From Chlorobiota bacterium (GTDB lineage: Bacteria > Bacteroidota > Ignavibacteria > Kapaibacteriales > NICIL-2): a stretch of 6,975 bases of DNA. Every line of letters starts with the position of its first letter. Positions within the stretch are counted from its first letter, which is position 1. The DNA is taken from contig RFIK01000178.1 in NCBI GenBank assembly GCA_003695605.1, forward strand, positions 1 through 6,975, given 5' to 3'. The notes beneath the pieces were generated by a model. The model had not been told where the DNA came from. It worked only from the letters and a program-made list of their open reading frames with translations, and made no database searches. The position numbers and the translations under genes were made by a program. Of the stretch, positions 1 through 6,697 are shown one piece after another.

Positions 1-2
1 CT

Positions 3-1406
3 GCTGATTCCTGGCACAAGACATTCGCAGCAATGGCAGGAGTACCGACGATTGTCTTCGCACCGATGACCAACCACGACTTGGACTTCTGGCAGGATAG
101 CTCACGTGTAGTCTTCTGCGATCCCTGGCCGAACATCACATACACCCGCTCGTGGGATGAAGCTCTCGCCGTCGCTCGAGATCACCTTTCAGCTCGTGCC
201 GGCATTTCGCTCGATCATCAGGCGGTGCAACCACCGCGGGAACGCCCTCGCCGAACAAACCCACAGCAACCGCTGACGAGCTTCCATCCCGTCTTTTGGG
301 AGCGCGAGTATCAGAACGCACGCACCGCGCATGTTCGGCTCAGCGATGCTCTCGGCGATGCATTGATGGCAACAGCCGTGATCGAAGCACTGAAGGTTGC
401 GCATCCACATCTTTCCATCACCGTCGCAGCACATCCGCACGCAGCTGAGATCTTCCGCGGTAATCCCAGCATCGAGCGCTGCGTCTCAGTCAACACGAGC
501 GACGATCTCCGCTGCGAAGCTGTTGCTGATGTTGTTGTGGACTACCGGTACGTCCTCGATCAGCTTCCGGAGTACTACGGTGTGCTGCCGATGATGGATA
601 TTCTTGCCAACATTGCTGGTATACGGCTGCCGAGCAAGCAACTCTCCTACTTCCCCACAGGCGAAGAGCGCACGAGAGCGGCCGAACTTCTCGCCACGCG
701 ACGCGGAGTGGCTGTGCATCTGGAATCTCGGAAAGATCCTCTTCGCAGTTACCCCCATGCGGCAGAGCTGCTGCGTGCCATGACTGCAAGCGCGCCTGAG
801 CATACGGTGATCTGGCTTGGTTCCTCGCCATCGCCACTTACATCCCCTTCGATCATTGATGCTTCGATGCTCCCGCTCCGAGAGCAAATCGCACTTGTCG
901 AACGTTGCATGGCTGCTGTCGTCATTGATAGCGTATTCTTCCACGTCGCACACAACCTCCACCGCAAACCTACGCTCTTGATTGCAGGACCAACGAGCGA
1001 GTACCTCATCGGCGACTATACTGCTGCGCCGCTCGTCACGCTTCGGGCTGTAGGGTGCACGCCGTGCTACTGGAATGTAAAGCGTTGCCGTGGGGTCTGC
1101 ACCACATCGCTGGCTCCATCGGACGTTGCAGCAGCAACCGCTACATTCCTCGACCGCGCTGAGCATGGCATGCTCCGCATCACCTCACCAGAGCCGGCAA
1201 TCCTCCGGTGCACGTGGGACAGCCAGCAGCACAACCTCTTCGCACAGTGTATGCATCACCGTGCCGTGGGCAGCACTCCGGTTCGTTTGCACATCGTCGA
1301 AGCAACCGAGCCACTCCCCGACTACGCACAACTCTGGAATGGTGTCGAACTTATTCGCAACGCAACACCGAAAATGTCTCACTTTCAGCAGGTTTTCCAT
1401 CAATGA
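3..1406 (+). CDS. Tandem GT9 (heptosyltransferase-like) glycosyltransferase, 5' partial
   Basis: The frame is open to the left edge. The codons before the ATG at 33 read ADSWHKTFAA and join smoothly onto AGVPTIVFAP, so that ATG is internal and the real start lies upstream of the window. ADSWHKTF...GVPTIVFAP is the donor-site end of one GT-B glycosyltransferase domain. A second, complete GT9 domain follows: its N-terminal Rossmann motif, with SDALGDALMATAVIEALK and a later NPSIERC, lies at about 327-485. Its C-terminal half has a GVAVHLESRK strand (about 705-734), IDSVFFHVAH (924-953), the KPTLLIAGP strand (966-992) and the Cys cluster CTPCYW...CRGVC (1056-1103). GT9 enzymes transfer sugars such as heptose from nucleotide-activated donors in LPS or surface-glycan assembly, usually at the cytoplasmic face of the inner membrane. 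About 80 residues after the second domain match nothing I recognise. The sugar and acceptor cannot be told. The stop overlaps the next start. Confidence 0.9.
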   Translation, partial: ADSWHKTFAAMAGVPTIVFAPMTNHDLDFWQDSSRVVFCDPWPNITYTRSWDEALAVARDHLSARAGISLDHQAVQPPRERPRRTNPQQPLTSFHPVFWEREYQNARTAHVRLSDALGDALMATAVIEALKVAHPHLSITVAAHPHAAEIFRGNPSIERCVSVNTSDDLRCEAVADVVVDYRYVLDQLPEYYGVLPMMDILANIAGIRLPSKQLSYFPTGEERTRAAELLATRRGVAVHLESRKDPLRSYPHAAELLRAMTASAPEHTVIWLGSSPSPLTSPSIIDASMLPLREQIALVERCMAAVVIDSVFFHVAHNLHRKPTLLIAGPTSEYLIGDYTAAPLVTLRAVGCTPCYWNVKRCRGVCTTSLAPSDVAAATATFLDRAEHGMLRITSPEPAILRCTWDSQQHNLFAQCMHHRAVGSTPVRLHIVEATEPLPDYAQLWNGVELIRNATPKMSHFQQVFHQ

Positions 1407-2269
1407 CAGCGCTCCCAGCTCAAACCGAATGTGTTGCCTGCCCCTACTGCGCAAGCACGCTTGCAAACCCAGTCCGCCAGAGTGCAGATATCGTCGAATG
1501 CCTCGAATGCGGCACGGTCTATCTCCGCACTCGACTGCGACCGGAGGTACTCTATGCGCTCTACCAGAACTACGCTCACGAAGGCTCGCACATGCGACTA
1601 CCGAAGACACGCCAAGAGATCGAGCAATCCGGTTTACAGCGACAAGAATTTGTCCGCATGGTCCTCGAGTTCATTGAGCCGGGCGGTATCTGGCTCGACA
1701 TTGGCTGCGGTTGGGGAGCAATGCTCGACCACGTCCGGTCACTCGGTTTTACACCCCGTGGAATTGAGCTCACCCGCGATTGCGTTGATTTCGCCACGAT
1801 GGTACTCGGCATTCCAGTTTCGAACACCGACTTTGTCCAGTCGCATATTGAGCCTGCTTCCTGCACAGTCATCTCGATGGTGCACACGCTCGAGCATCTA
1901 ACCAATCCTCCAGAAGCACTCCGCAAAGTGCATGCAACATTGACCGACAATGGCATCTTCTGTGGCATCGTTCCGAACTTCGATTCACTCTGCTCGGAGC
2001 TCCTGCTGGAAGGGTGGGCATGGCTCGACCCACACTACCACTACGTGCACTACACACCCTCAACGCTCTCGAAGCACCTCCGAGCTGCAGGGTTTACGAT
2101 CAGACACCTTTCTACTGCAACTGGTGATTACGGCGAAGAAATCGTGCTTGACTATTTGCGAAGTGTGATGCCAACGCTGCCCGCTCAGCTCAGCTATCGT
2201 GATCTGCTGCGCGCCGTCGAAGAAGATGGCCGCGGCGAAGAAATTCGCTTCATTGCGCAGAAAGTCTAA
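1403..2269 (+). CDS. Zinc-ribbon class I SAM-dependent methyltransferase
   Basis: This 288-residue protein begins at an ATG inside the upstream stop (ATGA). The frame extends further upstream, but that part only covers the GT9 gene and has no family match. The N-terminus carries CPYC (13-16) and CLECG (33-37), a likely zinc ribbon. The Rossmann methyltransferase core follows: motif I LDIGCGWG (98-105), acidic E122 in GIEL after the second strand, and HTLEHL (161-166) before a helix and the strand ending GIVPN. This matches the Methyltransf_23/Methyltransf_11 type, including a later HYHYVHYTPSTL segment common in these enzymes. It should transfer a methyl group from S-adenosylmethionine to a small molecule or sugar. 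Coupling to a GT9 glycosyltransferase suggests methylation of a surface-glycan sugar or lipid-linked intermediate, but the substrate is an inference. The nearest upstream purine run is weak (AGG about 12 nt before the ATG), so coupled re-initiation is likely. Confidence 0.92.
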   Translation: MTALPAQTECVACPYCASTLANPVRQSADIVECLECGTVYLRTRLRPEVLYALYQNYAHEGSHMRLPKTRQEIEQSGLQRQEFVRMVLEFIEPGGIWLDIGCGWGAMLDHVRSLGFTPRGIELTRDCVDFATMVLGIPVSNTDFVQSHIEPASCTVISMVHTLEHLTNPPEALRKVHATLTDNGIFCGIVPNFDSLCSELLLEGWAWLDPHYHYVHYTPSTLSKHLRAAGFTIRHLSTATGDYGEEIVLDYLRSVMPTLPAQLSYRDLLRAVEEDGRGEEIRFIAQKV

Positions 2270-2308
2270 CGATGCTGATATCGAGATCGGCACAGGATGG
2301 GACTCTGC

Positions 2309-2316
2309 TATCTTTG
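2309..2316 (+). promoter_or_regulatory. Candidate Bacteroidota-type -7 promoter box for mscL
   Basis: TATCTTTG matches the TAnnTTTG -7 consensus of the Bacteroidota primary sigma factor. It lies in the only gap before mscL and ends 29 nt upstream of the ATG, which would give a leader of roughly 20-25 nt. No clear TTG-type -33 element is seen at the usual 17-23 nt spacing, so the call rests on the -7 box and its position alone. Confidence 0.5.
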
Positions 2317-2345
2317 TGCCGGTATGCACTGCCTATCAGAGTCCT

Positions 2346-2660
2346 ATGGCGCTCGTTGCTGAGTTCCGCGATTTTCTCAGCCGTGGCAATGCGGTGGATT
2401 TAGCCGTTGGTGTCATCATCGGTGCAGCGTTCACCAACGTTGTCACCAGTATCACTGATGGAATCATCCGGCCGCTCATCGCACTCATCGCACCCGATCC
2501 AAGTGTGGGATTGATGCTTGGCCCACTCGATCTTGGGCGCGTGGTGAGTGCCCTGCTCAACTTCCTCCTTACCGCTGCGGTGATCTTCCTCCTCATCATC
2601 AAGCCGATGAACGCGTACCGCCGCAAGCAGGAGCGCAGAAACGCTGAGACCTCCACATAG
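2346..2660 (+). CDS. mscL: Large-conductance mechanosensitive channel MscL, short form
   Basis: This 104-residue inner-membrane channel forms a homopentamer that opens under membrane tension and releases solutes during hypo-osmotic shock. The family signature is clear: EFRDFLSRGNAVDLAVGVII near the N-terminus, followed by TM1 up to about residue 48. From this start, numbering agrees with Escherichia coli MscL, including R13, G14, N15, D18, G22, and the gate residues L19 and V23. That agreement rules out the longer in-frame start at 2199, which would overlap the methyltransferase. The periplasmic loop (about 49-63) is much shorter than in E. coli. TM2 (about 64-86) ends in a basic YRRKQERR stretch, after which only six residues remain. 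The C-terminal helical bundle (the LLTEIRDLL region of longer homologues) is therefore absent. There is no good Shine-Dalgarno site. The gene probably has its own promoter (box at 2309) and may be read through into the next two genes. Confidence 0.95.
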   Translation: MALVAEFRDFLSRGNAVDLAVGVIIGAAFTNVVTSITDGIIRPLIALIAPDPSVGLMLGPLDLGRVVSALLNFLLTAAVIFLLIIKPMNAYRRKQERRNAETST

Positions 2661-2686
2661 CTGTTTCACCAAACCCAGGCTGTACT

Positions 2687-3541
2687 ATGCTTCGTGTTCC
2701 GATAGTGTGGTGCCTTGCACTCACTGTTGCGCTTTCCCAATCATCGCCGTGGGAGTCGAAGGGCACAGCAACGCTGAACCTAACGCAGGTTGCACTCAAG
2801 AATTGGGTCGGTGGTGGACAAAATACCATTGGGATTGCCGGGCTCCTTTCCTACCGTGCGCTCTACAATGGCTCGAGAACTCGGTGGGAGACAACACTCG
2901 ATGTTGGCTATGGTTTGACCAAGCTTGCCACAGCGCCCTTCCGCAAGAGCGACGACCGCTTCATTTTGATTTCAACCGCTGGTCTTCACACGCCAGATTC
3001 GCTGATTCAATACGCGCTCCAACTCGATTTCCGAACGCAACTGACCGACGGCTTCCGCTACGGAACGAATGCACCGGATACGCTCAGCTCGACGTTCTTT
3101 GCACCTGCTACAATCAATCTCGGTCTTGGAGGAACCTACACCCCGAGCGATGGAATCTCGCTAACGCTCATGGCCGCGACTGGACGAACCGTGCTCGTAC
3201 TCGACCGTCGGTTGCAGAATGGGACGCTGGGCGTTGATTCCGGGAAGGCTGTGCGCTTTCAATTCGGCGCATCGCTCAATGCAACGATCGTCAAAGAGAT
3301 TGCGGAGAACGTCTTGCTCAACACCAAGCTTGCCGTCTTCGCTCCGTACGATGCATTCACCACACAAGTGGTCAACTGGAATACCGTCCTCGCTTTCCGC
3401 GTCAACAAATTTCTCAGCGCAAACTTGGCGCTCGACCTTGCCTACGATCCGAAGGTCATCATCACACGCGATGATGGCACGCAAGGACCATCCGTTCAGC
3501 TCCGGAACGTGTTCGGGTTAGGGATTACACTCCCGCTCTAA
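2687..3541 (+). CDS. DUF3078-like exported outer-membrane beta-barrel protein
   Basis: The 284-residue product starts with a signal peptide: R3, then a hydrophobic stretch VPIVWCLALTVALS, with cleavage likely near residues 17-19. The mature part shows the hallmarks of DUF3078 proteins of Bacteroidota and Chlorobiota: LKNWVGGGQNT near residues 38-47 (the usual NWaaGG motif), W67 followed by an LDVGYG strand, FRKSDDRF at 85-92, and LDFRTQ at 113-118. The rest is alternating polar and hydrophobic strands, ending in LRNVFGLGITLPL, which resembles a terminal barrel strand. This fits an outer-membrane barrel; the function of the family is not known to me. It follows mscL by 26 nt and precedes the GT4 gene by 4 nt, so the three are probably co-transcribed. 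A weak AGG lies about 12 nt before the ATG. Confidence 0.85.
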   Translation: MLRVPIVWCLALTVALSQSSPWESKGTATLNLTQVALKNWVGGGQNTIGIAGLLSYRALYNGSRTRWETTLDVGYGLTKLATAPFRKSDDRFILISTAGLHTPDSLIQYALQLDFRTQLTDGFRYGTNAPDTLSSTFFAPATINLGLGGTYTPSDGISLTLMAATGRTVLVLDRRLQNGTLGVDSGKAVRFQFGASLNATIVKEIAENVLLNTKLAVFAPYDAFTTQVVNWNTVLAFRVNKFLSANLALDLAYDPKVIITRDDGTQGPSVQLRNVFGLGITLPL

Positions 3542-3545
3542 TCGC

Positions 3546-4844
3546 ATGCAGCGTGTACTGGTGGTTGCGTACTATTTCCCTCCTTCGGGCGGCCCAGGCG
3601 TTCAGCGGGTGTTGAAGATGGTCCGCTACCTGCCAGAGTTTGGCTGGGAGCCGGTCGTCCTGACCGTCCGTGACGGCACCTATCCTGCTCGCGATGAATC
3701 GCTGCTTGCCGAAGTGCCACCGGCAGTGCACGTCGAGCGGACGCCAATCGTCGAGCCGTATGCGTTCTATCGCCGCCTCACAGGAACTAAGCAACCAATC
3801 GACATCGCCGTTCTCACCGATCGCCGCTCTGCGGACTGGAAACAGCGCCTGGCCGAGTGGATTCGGGCAACCGTTTTCATCCCCGATGCACGAATTGGCT
3901 GGCTACCGAGTGCTGTCCGAGCAGGGAGATCGCTCATCGAGCGGCTGGGTATTTCGATGCTCTACACCTCGTCACCGCCCTACACCTGCGCACTTATCGG
4001 ACGTGCGCTGAAAAGACGCTCGGCGCTGCCGTGGGTGATGGAGTTGCGCGATCCGTGGACAGAGTTCCTGACGACGCCTCAGCGCTGGTGGCTCCCTGCG
4101 TGGATTGACCGCCACTTGGAGCACTCCTGCTTGGATCGGGCAGATCGAATTGTTGCTGCGTGGGAGGGAATCGTCCACGATGCACGACGGAAGTATCCAG
4201 CGCTCCCTCGCGAAAAATTTGTTGTGATTCCCAATGGCTTCGACACAGCGGACTATCCCAGAACGGACGCAATACGCACGGAGAAGTTCACCATCACGTA
4301 CACTGGCTCGCTCTACGGCCTGCGAAATCCCTCGATCTTGATCGCTGCGCTCGAGCAGCTGCTTGCACGTGGAACACTATCGCTCGATCGCATACGGCTG
4401 CTCTTGGTCGGACGCATCGGGGAGGACGTCGCTTCCGACATCGCACGTTCGCCGGTACACGTGTGCACTGAGATCATCCCGTACCGTCCACACGCAGAGA
4501 GCATCCGCTTGCTGCAATCGAGCGACGTTGCGCTCCTTGTCATTGATCGCTCCAGCGATAGCGCTGCAATCGTCCCGGGGAAGGTTTTCGAGTACCTCGG
4601 TGCTGGAAAAGCAATCCTCGCACTGGCTCCGCACGGCAGCGCAGTCGAGGACCTCTTGACCGAAACTAGTACTGGCGTTGTTTGCCAAACCGTCGAGGAA
4701 TGCAGCGCGGTACTGGCACAATGGTACAACCGATGGCAGCGCAACGAACCCATCGTCACTCCCAATCACGACGCGATCGCTCGTTACGAACGACGCGCGG
4801 CGGCACGTCACTTAGCAGGTGTCTTTGATGCACTGGCTCGATAG
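3546..4844 (+). CDS. GT4-family (GT-B fold) glycosyltransferase
   Basis: This 432-residue protein has the full GT4 layout. The N-terminal Rossmann domain has YYFPPSGGPGVQRVLKMVRY (9-28) and a strand ending WEPVVLT, followed by IPDARIGWLPSA (112-123). The segment from TSSPPYTC (141-148) to PWVMELRDPW (162-171) is typical of exopolysaccharide glycosyltransferases. The C-terminal donor-binding domain holds VIPNGFD (227-233), YTGSLYG (252-258), LLLVGRIG (285-292) and PGKVFEYLGAGKAIL (344-358). Glu349 would be the second Glu of the family's EX7E motif; the first is absent, as is common in this KvfEYL subgroup. It should act at the cytoplasmic membrane, adding a sugar from a nucleotide donor to a growing surface glycan. 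The start is 4 nt after the DUF3078 gene stop and has no Shine-Dalgarno site, so coupled translation is likely. Donor and acceptor cannot be read from the sequence. Confidence 0.93.
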   Translation: MQRVLVVAYYFPPSGGPGVQRVLKMVRYLPEFGWEPVVLTVRDGTYPARDESLLAEVPPAVHVERTPIVEPYAFYRRLTGTKQPIDIAVLTDRRSADWKQRLAEWIRATVFIPDARIGWLPSAVRAGRSLIERLGISMLYTSSPPYTCALIGRALKRRSALPWVMELRDPWTEFLTTPQRWWLPAWIDRHLEHSCLDRADRIVAAWEGIVHDARRKYPALPREKFVVIPNGFDTADYPRTDAIRTEKFTITYTGSLYGLRNPSILIAALEQLLARGTLSLDRIRLLLVGRIGEDVASDIARSPVHVCTEIIPYRPHAESIRLLQSSDVALLVIDRSSDSAAIVPGKVFEYLGAGKAILALAPHGSAVEDLLTETSTGVVCQTVEECSAVLAQWYNRWQRNEPIVTPNHDAIARYERRAAARHLAGVFDALAR

Positions 4845-4976
4845 GTGCTGCGCCTGCCGATACGATAGGCTGCCGAATGTGGTTGGTCCTACCATAGTCG
4901 GTTTTTCGAACGTACCAGCACCAGACCGAACGCCTTGAGGGAAGCGCCGTTCATACCCACGTGTAAATTGCGTTCG

Positions 4977-6590
4977 ATGGAACGAGTGCCAGTCATAGCG
5001 ATCGCCTCTGCCCTCAGTGTCCTGCTCGCCAGCAGTGCTGCGCTCAGCGGGTGCGGGACGGTGCACCACAACTCCGAGCTCGATTGCATCGTCGCAATCG
5101 GTGAGGAAGCCATCGCTGCATGCCGATTGGATGATGCGCTCTACTTTCTGGCAATCGCACCAGATGGCTCCGAACGTCTCCTCCGCACACGTTTGCGGAG
5201 CGATGGAACATGGGCCCCACTTGAACGCAACATACTGCCACCGCTTGATTCATTGCGGGGTGGCAAGCCGGCCCTGGCGCGGTTGGAAGATGGAACGCTC
5301 CTGGCAGTGTTCCCTGCACATCGAACCCCTACGGATGTGGATCTTGTCGAGTGCCGATTTGCTGATGGGATATGGTCAGCCCCACGCTGGATGGATGAAC
5401 TCAATTCACCTGCGTGGGATTCGCAGCCAGCACTTTCTCCGGATGGAACGCTGCTGCTGTTTGTCTCCGATCGTCCAGGTGGTCGTGGCGGCAAGGACAT
5501 CTACGTCGCTTCGCGATTGTCACACGGTTGGTCACATCCGACGTTGGTGGGTATCTCAACCACAGGAGACGACATCACACCTGCGCTGATGCCCGACAGC
5601 ACGGTGCTCTTTGCTCGGCGACGGGATACTACGCACGGTGATTACGAACTCTTCATGGCTCACCCAGCCGAGCCACTGGTGTGGGCACAGGCGCAGCCAC
5701 TTCCCCCGCCAATTTCATCCCCTGCCGATGAGGTAGCACCCGTCGTCTGGGATTCGCTCCTGGTGTTCAGCACCACACGCGGCAGTGACCGTTTCACCAT
5801 CGCCCAGACCAGGCTCTGCGGGCCGGCGACGTTGCACGTTGCCGTCCATCCATCACCAAGCATCACGCGGCTGGAAGGCACGCTCACTGTAGCATCGAGT
5901 GCATCAATTGAAACCGTCCCGATTGGGGTTCACGGTACATGTACCGTTCACCTCGATGCAGGACGGCAGTATCTGATCCGCTACACGAATCGCTGCAGCA
6001 ATGCAGCGTTGCAATGGAACATCCATACCCCGTGCGATCCGGTGCGAGCAGTCGCCATTGACCTCCCTGTCACCCTCCCCGATGCGCAGCGTGGTTGGGA
6101 AACAACGCTCGCGAACGCCTTTCTGCCTGGCGACTACCTCCCCGCAACCGACGAGCATCGCACAGCAGTAGCACTGTTAACGCGGTACAACCTCGCAGCG
6201 CCGGGCGAGCAATCGGCATCGTTCGACCGCAGTGCGGTAGAGGAGCTGCTCAGCGCTTTTGCTGCTCACGCAACGTGCGCACCAGGCAAACCAATCACAA
6301 TCGAACTTGCTGCATCACCACCAGCAATGCCGATCCACTACAGTGGTGCAGCGCTCGACCTTCCAGCGCTCGGCAGATCACTCCAACCAGGCGAGCTTCT
6401 TTCGCCGGAGCGTGCAGCTCTCCTCCGTGCATACGCTGCGCAACAGCTGCTGGCAGAAGCGCTACGCTCCCATCCGATCGCATCGCGATATCAGGCACAG
6501 ATTCACTGGCGCCTTGCAGCGCTCGATGAAAGCGGCCAATCCCTCCGCATTCGGATTACAACAGGAGACGGCGAACCTGCCGGCTGGTAA
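4977..6590 (+). CDS. PD40 beta-propeller lipoprotein, PorE-like, with degenerate OmpA-like C-terminus
   Basis: This 537-residue product begins with a lipoprotein signal: MER, a hydrophobic core and lipobox LSGC (23-26), so Cys26 should be lipidated. The ATG at 4977 is preferred over the in-frame TTG at 4935 because it puts the signal at the N-terminus. Roughly residues 50-280 form a propeller of about five blades. The clearest blade has PALSPDG (151-157), SDRPGG (164-169) and KDIYV (173-177), the PD40 pattern; weaker blades carry TPALMPDSTVLF and EVAPVVWDSLLVF. Residues about 285-340 resemble the carboxypeptidase-regulatory-like domain of PorE proteins (LEGTLTV...VHLDAGRQYLIRY). From about 359, AIDLPVTL, GWETTLANAFL and LLSPERAALLRAY recall an OmpA C-terminal domain, but the peptidoglycan-binding TD pair is not evident. 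PorE anchors type IX secretion to the wall; that role is unproven here, and the TPR region of PorE is missing. It sits 132 nt after the GT4 gene. Confidence 0.85.
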   Translation: MERVPVIAIASALSVLLASSAALSGCGTVHHNSELDCIVAIGEEAIAACRLDDALYFLAIAPDGSERLLRTRLRSDGTWAPLERNILPPLDSLRGGKPALARLEDGTLLAVFPAHRTPTDVDLVECRFADGIWSAPRWMDELNSPAWDSQPALSPDGTLLLFVSDRPGGRGGKDIYVASRLSHGWSHPTLVGISTTGDDITPALMPDSTVLFARRRDTTHGDYELFMAHPAEPLVWAQAQPLPPPISSPADEVAPVVWDSLLVFSTTRGSDRFTIAQTRLCGPATLHVAVHPSPSITRLEGTLTVASSASIETVPIGVHGTCTVHLDAGRQYLIRYTNRCSNAALQWNIHTPCDPVRAVAIDLPVTLPDAQRGWETTLANAFLPGDYLPATDEHRTAVALLTRYNLAAPGEQSASFDRSAVEELLSAFAAHATCAPGKPITIELAASPPAMPIHYSGAALDLPALGRSLQPGELLSPERAALLRAYAAQQLLAEALRSHPIASRYQAQIHWRLAALDESGQSLRIRITTGDGEPAGW

Positions 6591-6663
6591 CCGCGCGCCG
6601 CCCCTCTCGTTCGTCGTTGCACTGGCGTCAAGCTACCGAATCCCTCGATAGTGCGACATCTCG

Positions 6664-6671
6664 TATTTTTG
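6664..6671 (+). promoter_or_regulatory. Candidate Bacteroidota-type -7 promoter box for rplU
   Basis: TATTTTTG matches the TAnnTTTG -7 consensus and lies in the gap before rplU, ending 26 nt before the ATG. That spacing is nearly the same as for the box before mscL. No TTG-type -33 element is seen 17-23 nt upstream. It would let ribosomal protein transcription start independently of the lipoprotein gene. Confidence 0.55.
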
Positions 6672-6697
6672 CAACCCACTACGGACGGAAATTTCTC

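Noticed and set aside
486..1166. A 226-codon open frame on the minus strand opposite the GT9 gene
   Set aside because: It has no recognisable motif, and the plus-strand frame here has clear GT9 motifs. Long antisense frames are common in GC-rich coding DNA.
1208..1402. N-terminal extension of the methyltransferase frame upstream of 1403
   Set aside because: It fully overlaps GT9 coding sequence and has no methyltransferase-like features. The zinc ribbon starts just after the ATG at 1403.
4847..4925. Short inverted repeats after the GT4 gene (AGGTG/CGCCT and TGGT/ACCA) as a terminator
   Set aside because: The stems are only 4-5 bp and no U-tract follows directly, so an intrinsic terminator is not supported.
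4964..4970. TAAATTG as a promoter box for the lipoprotein gene
   Set aside because: It differs from TAnnTTTG and lies so close to the ATG that it would give an almost leaderless transcript. No matching -33 element was found.
4935..4976. In-frame TTG start for the lipoprotein
   Set aside because: It would place 14 extra residues, including Cys and Pro, before the lipoprotein signal. The ATG at 4977 gives a standard signal with lipobox.
4773..5005. Two GCGATCGC octamers, which resemble the cyanobacterial HIP1 repeat
   Set aside because: Only two copies were noticed (4773-4780 and 4998-5005), which is too few for a HIP1 signature. The gene content is not cyanobacterial.
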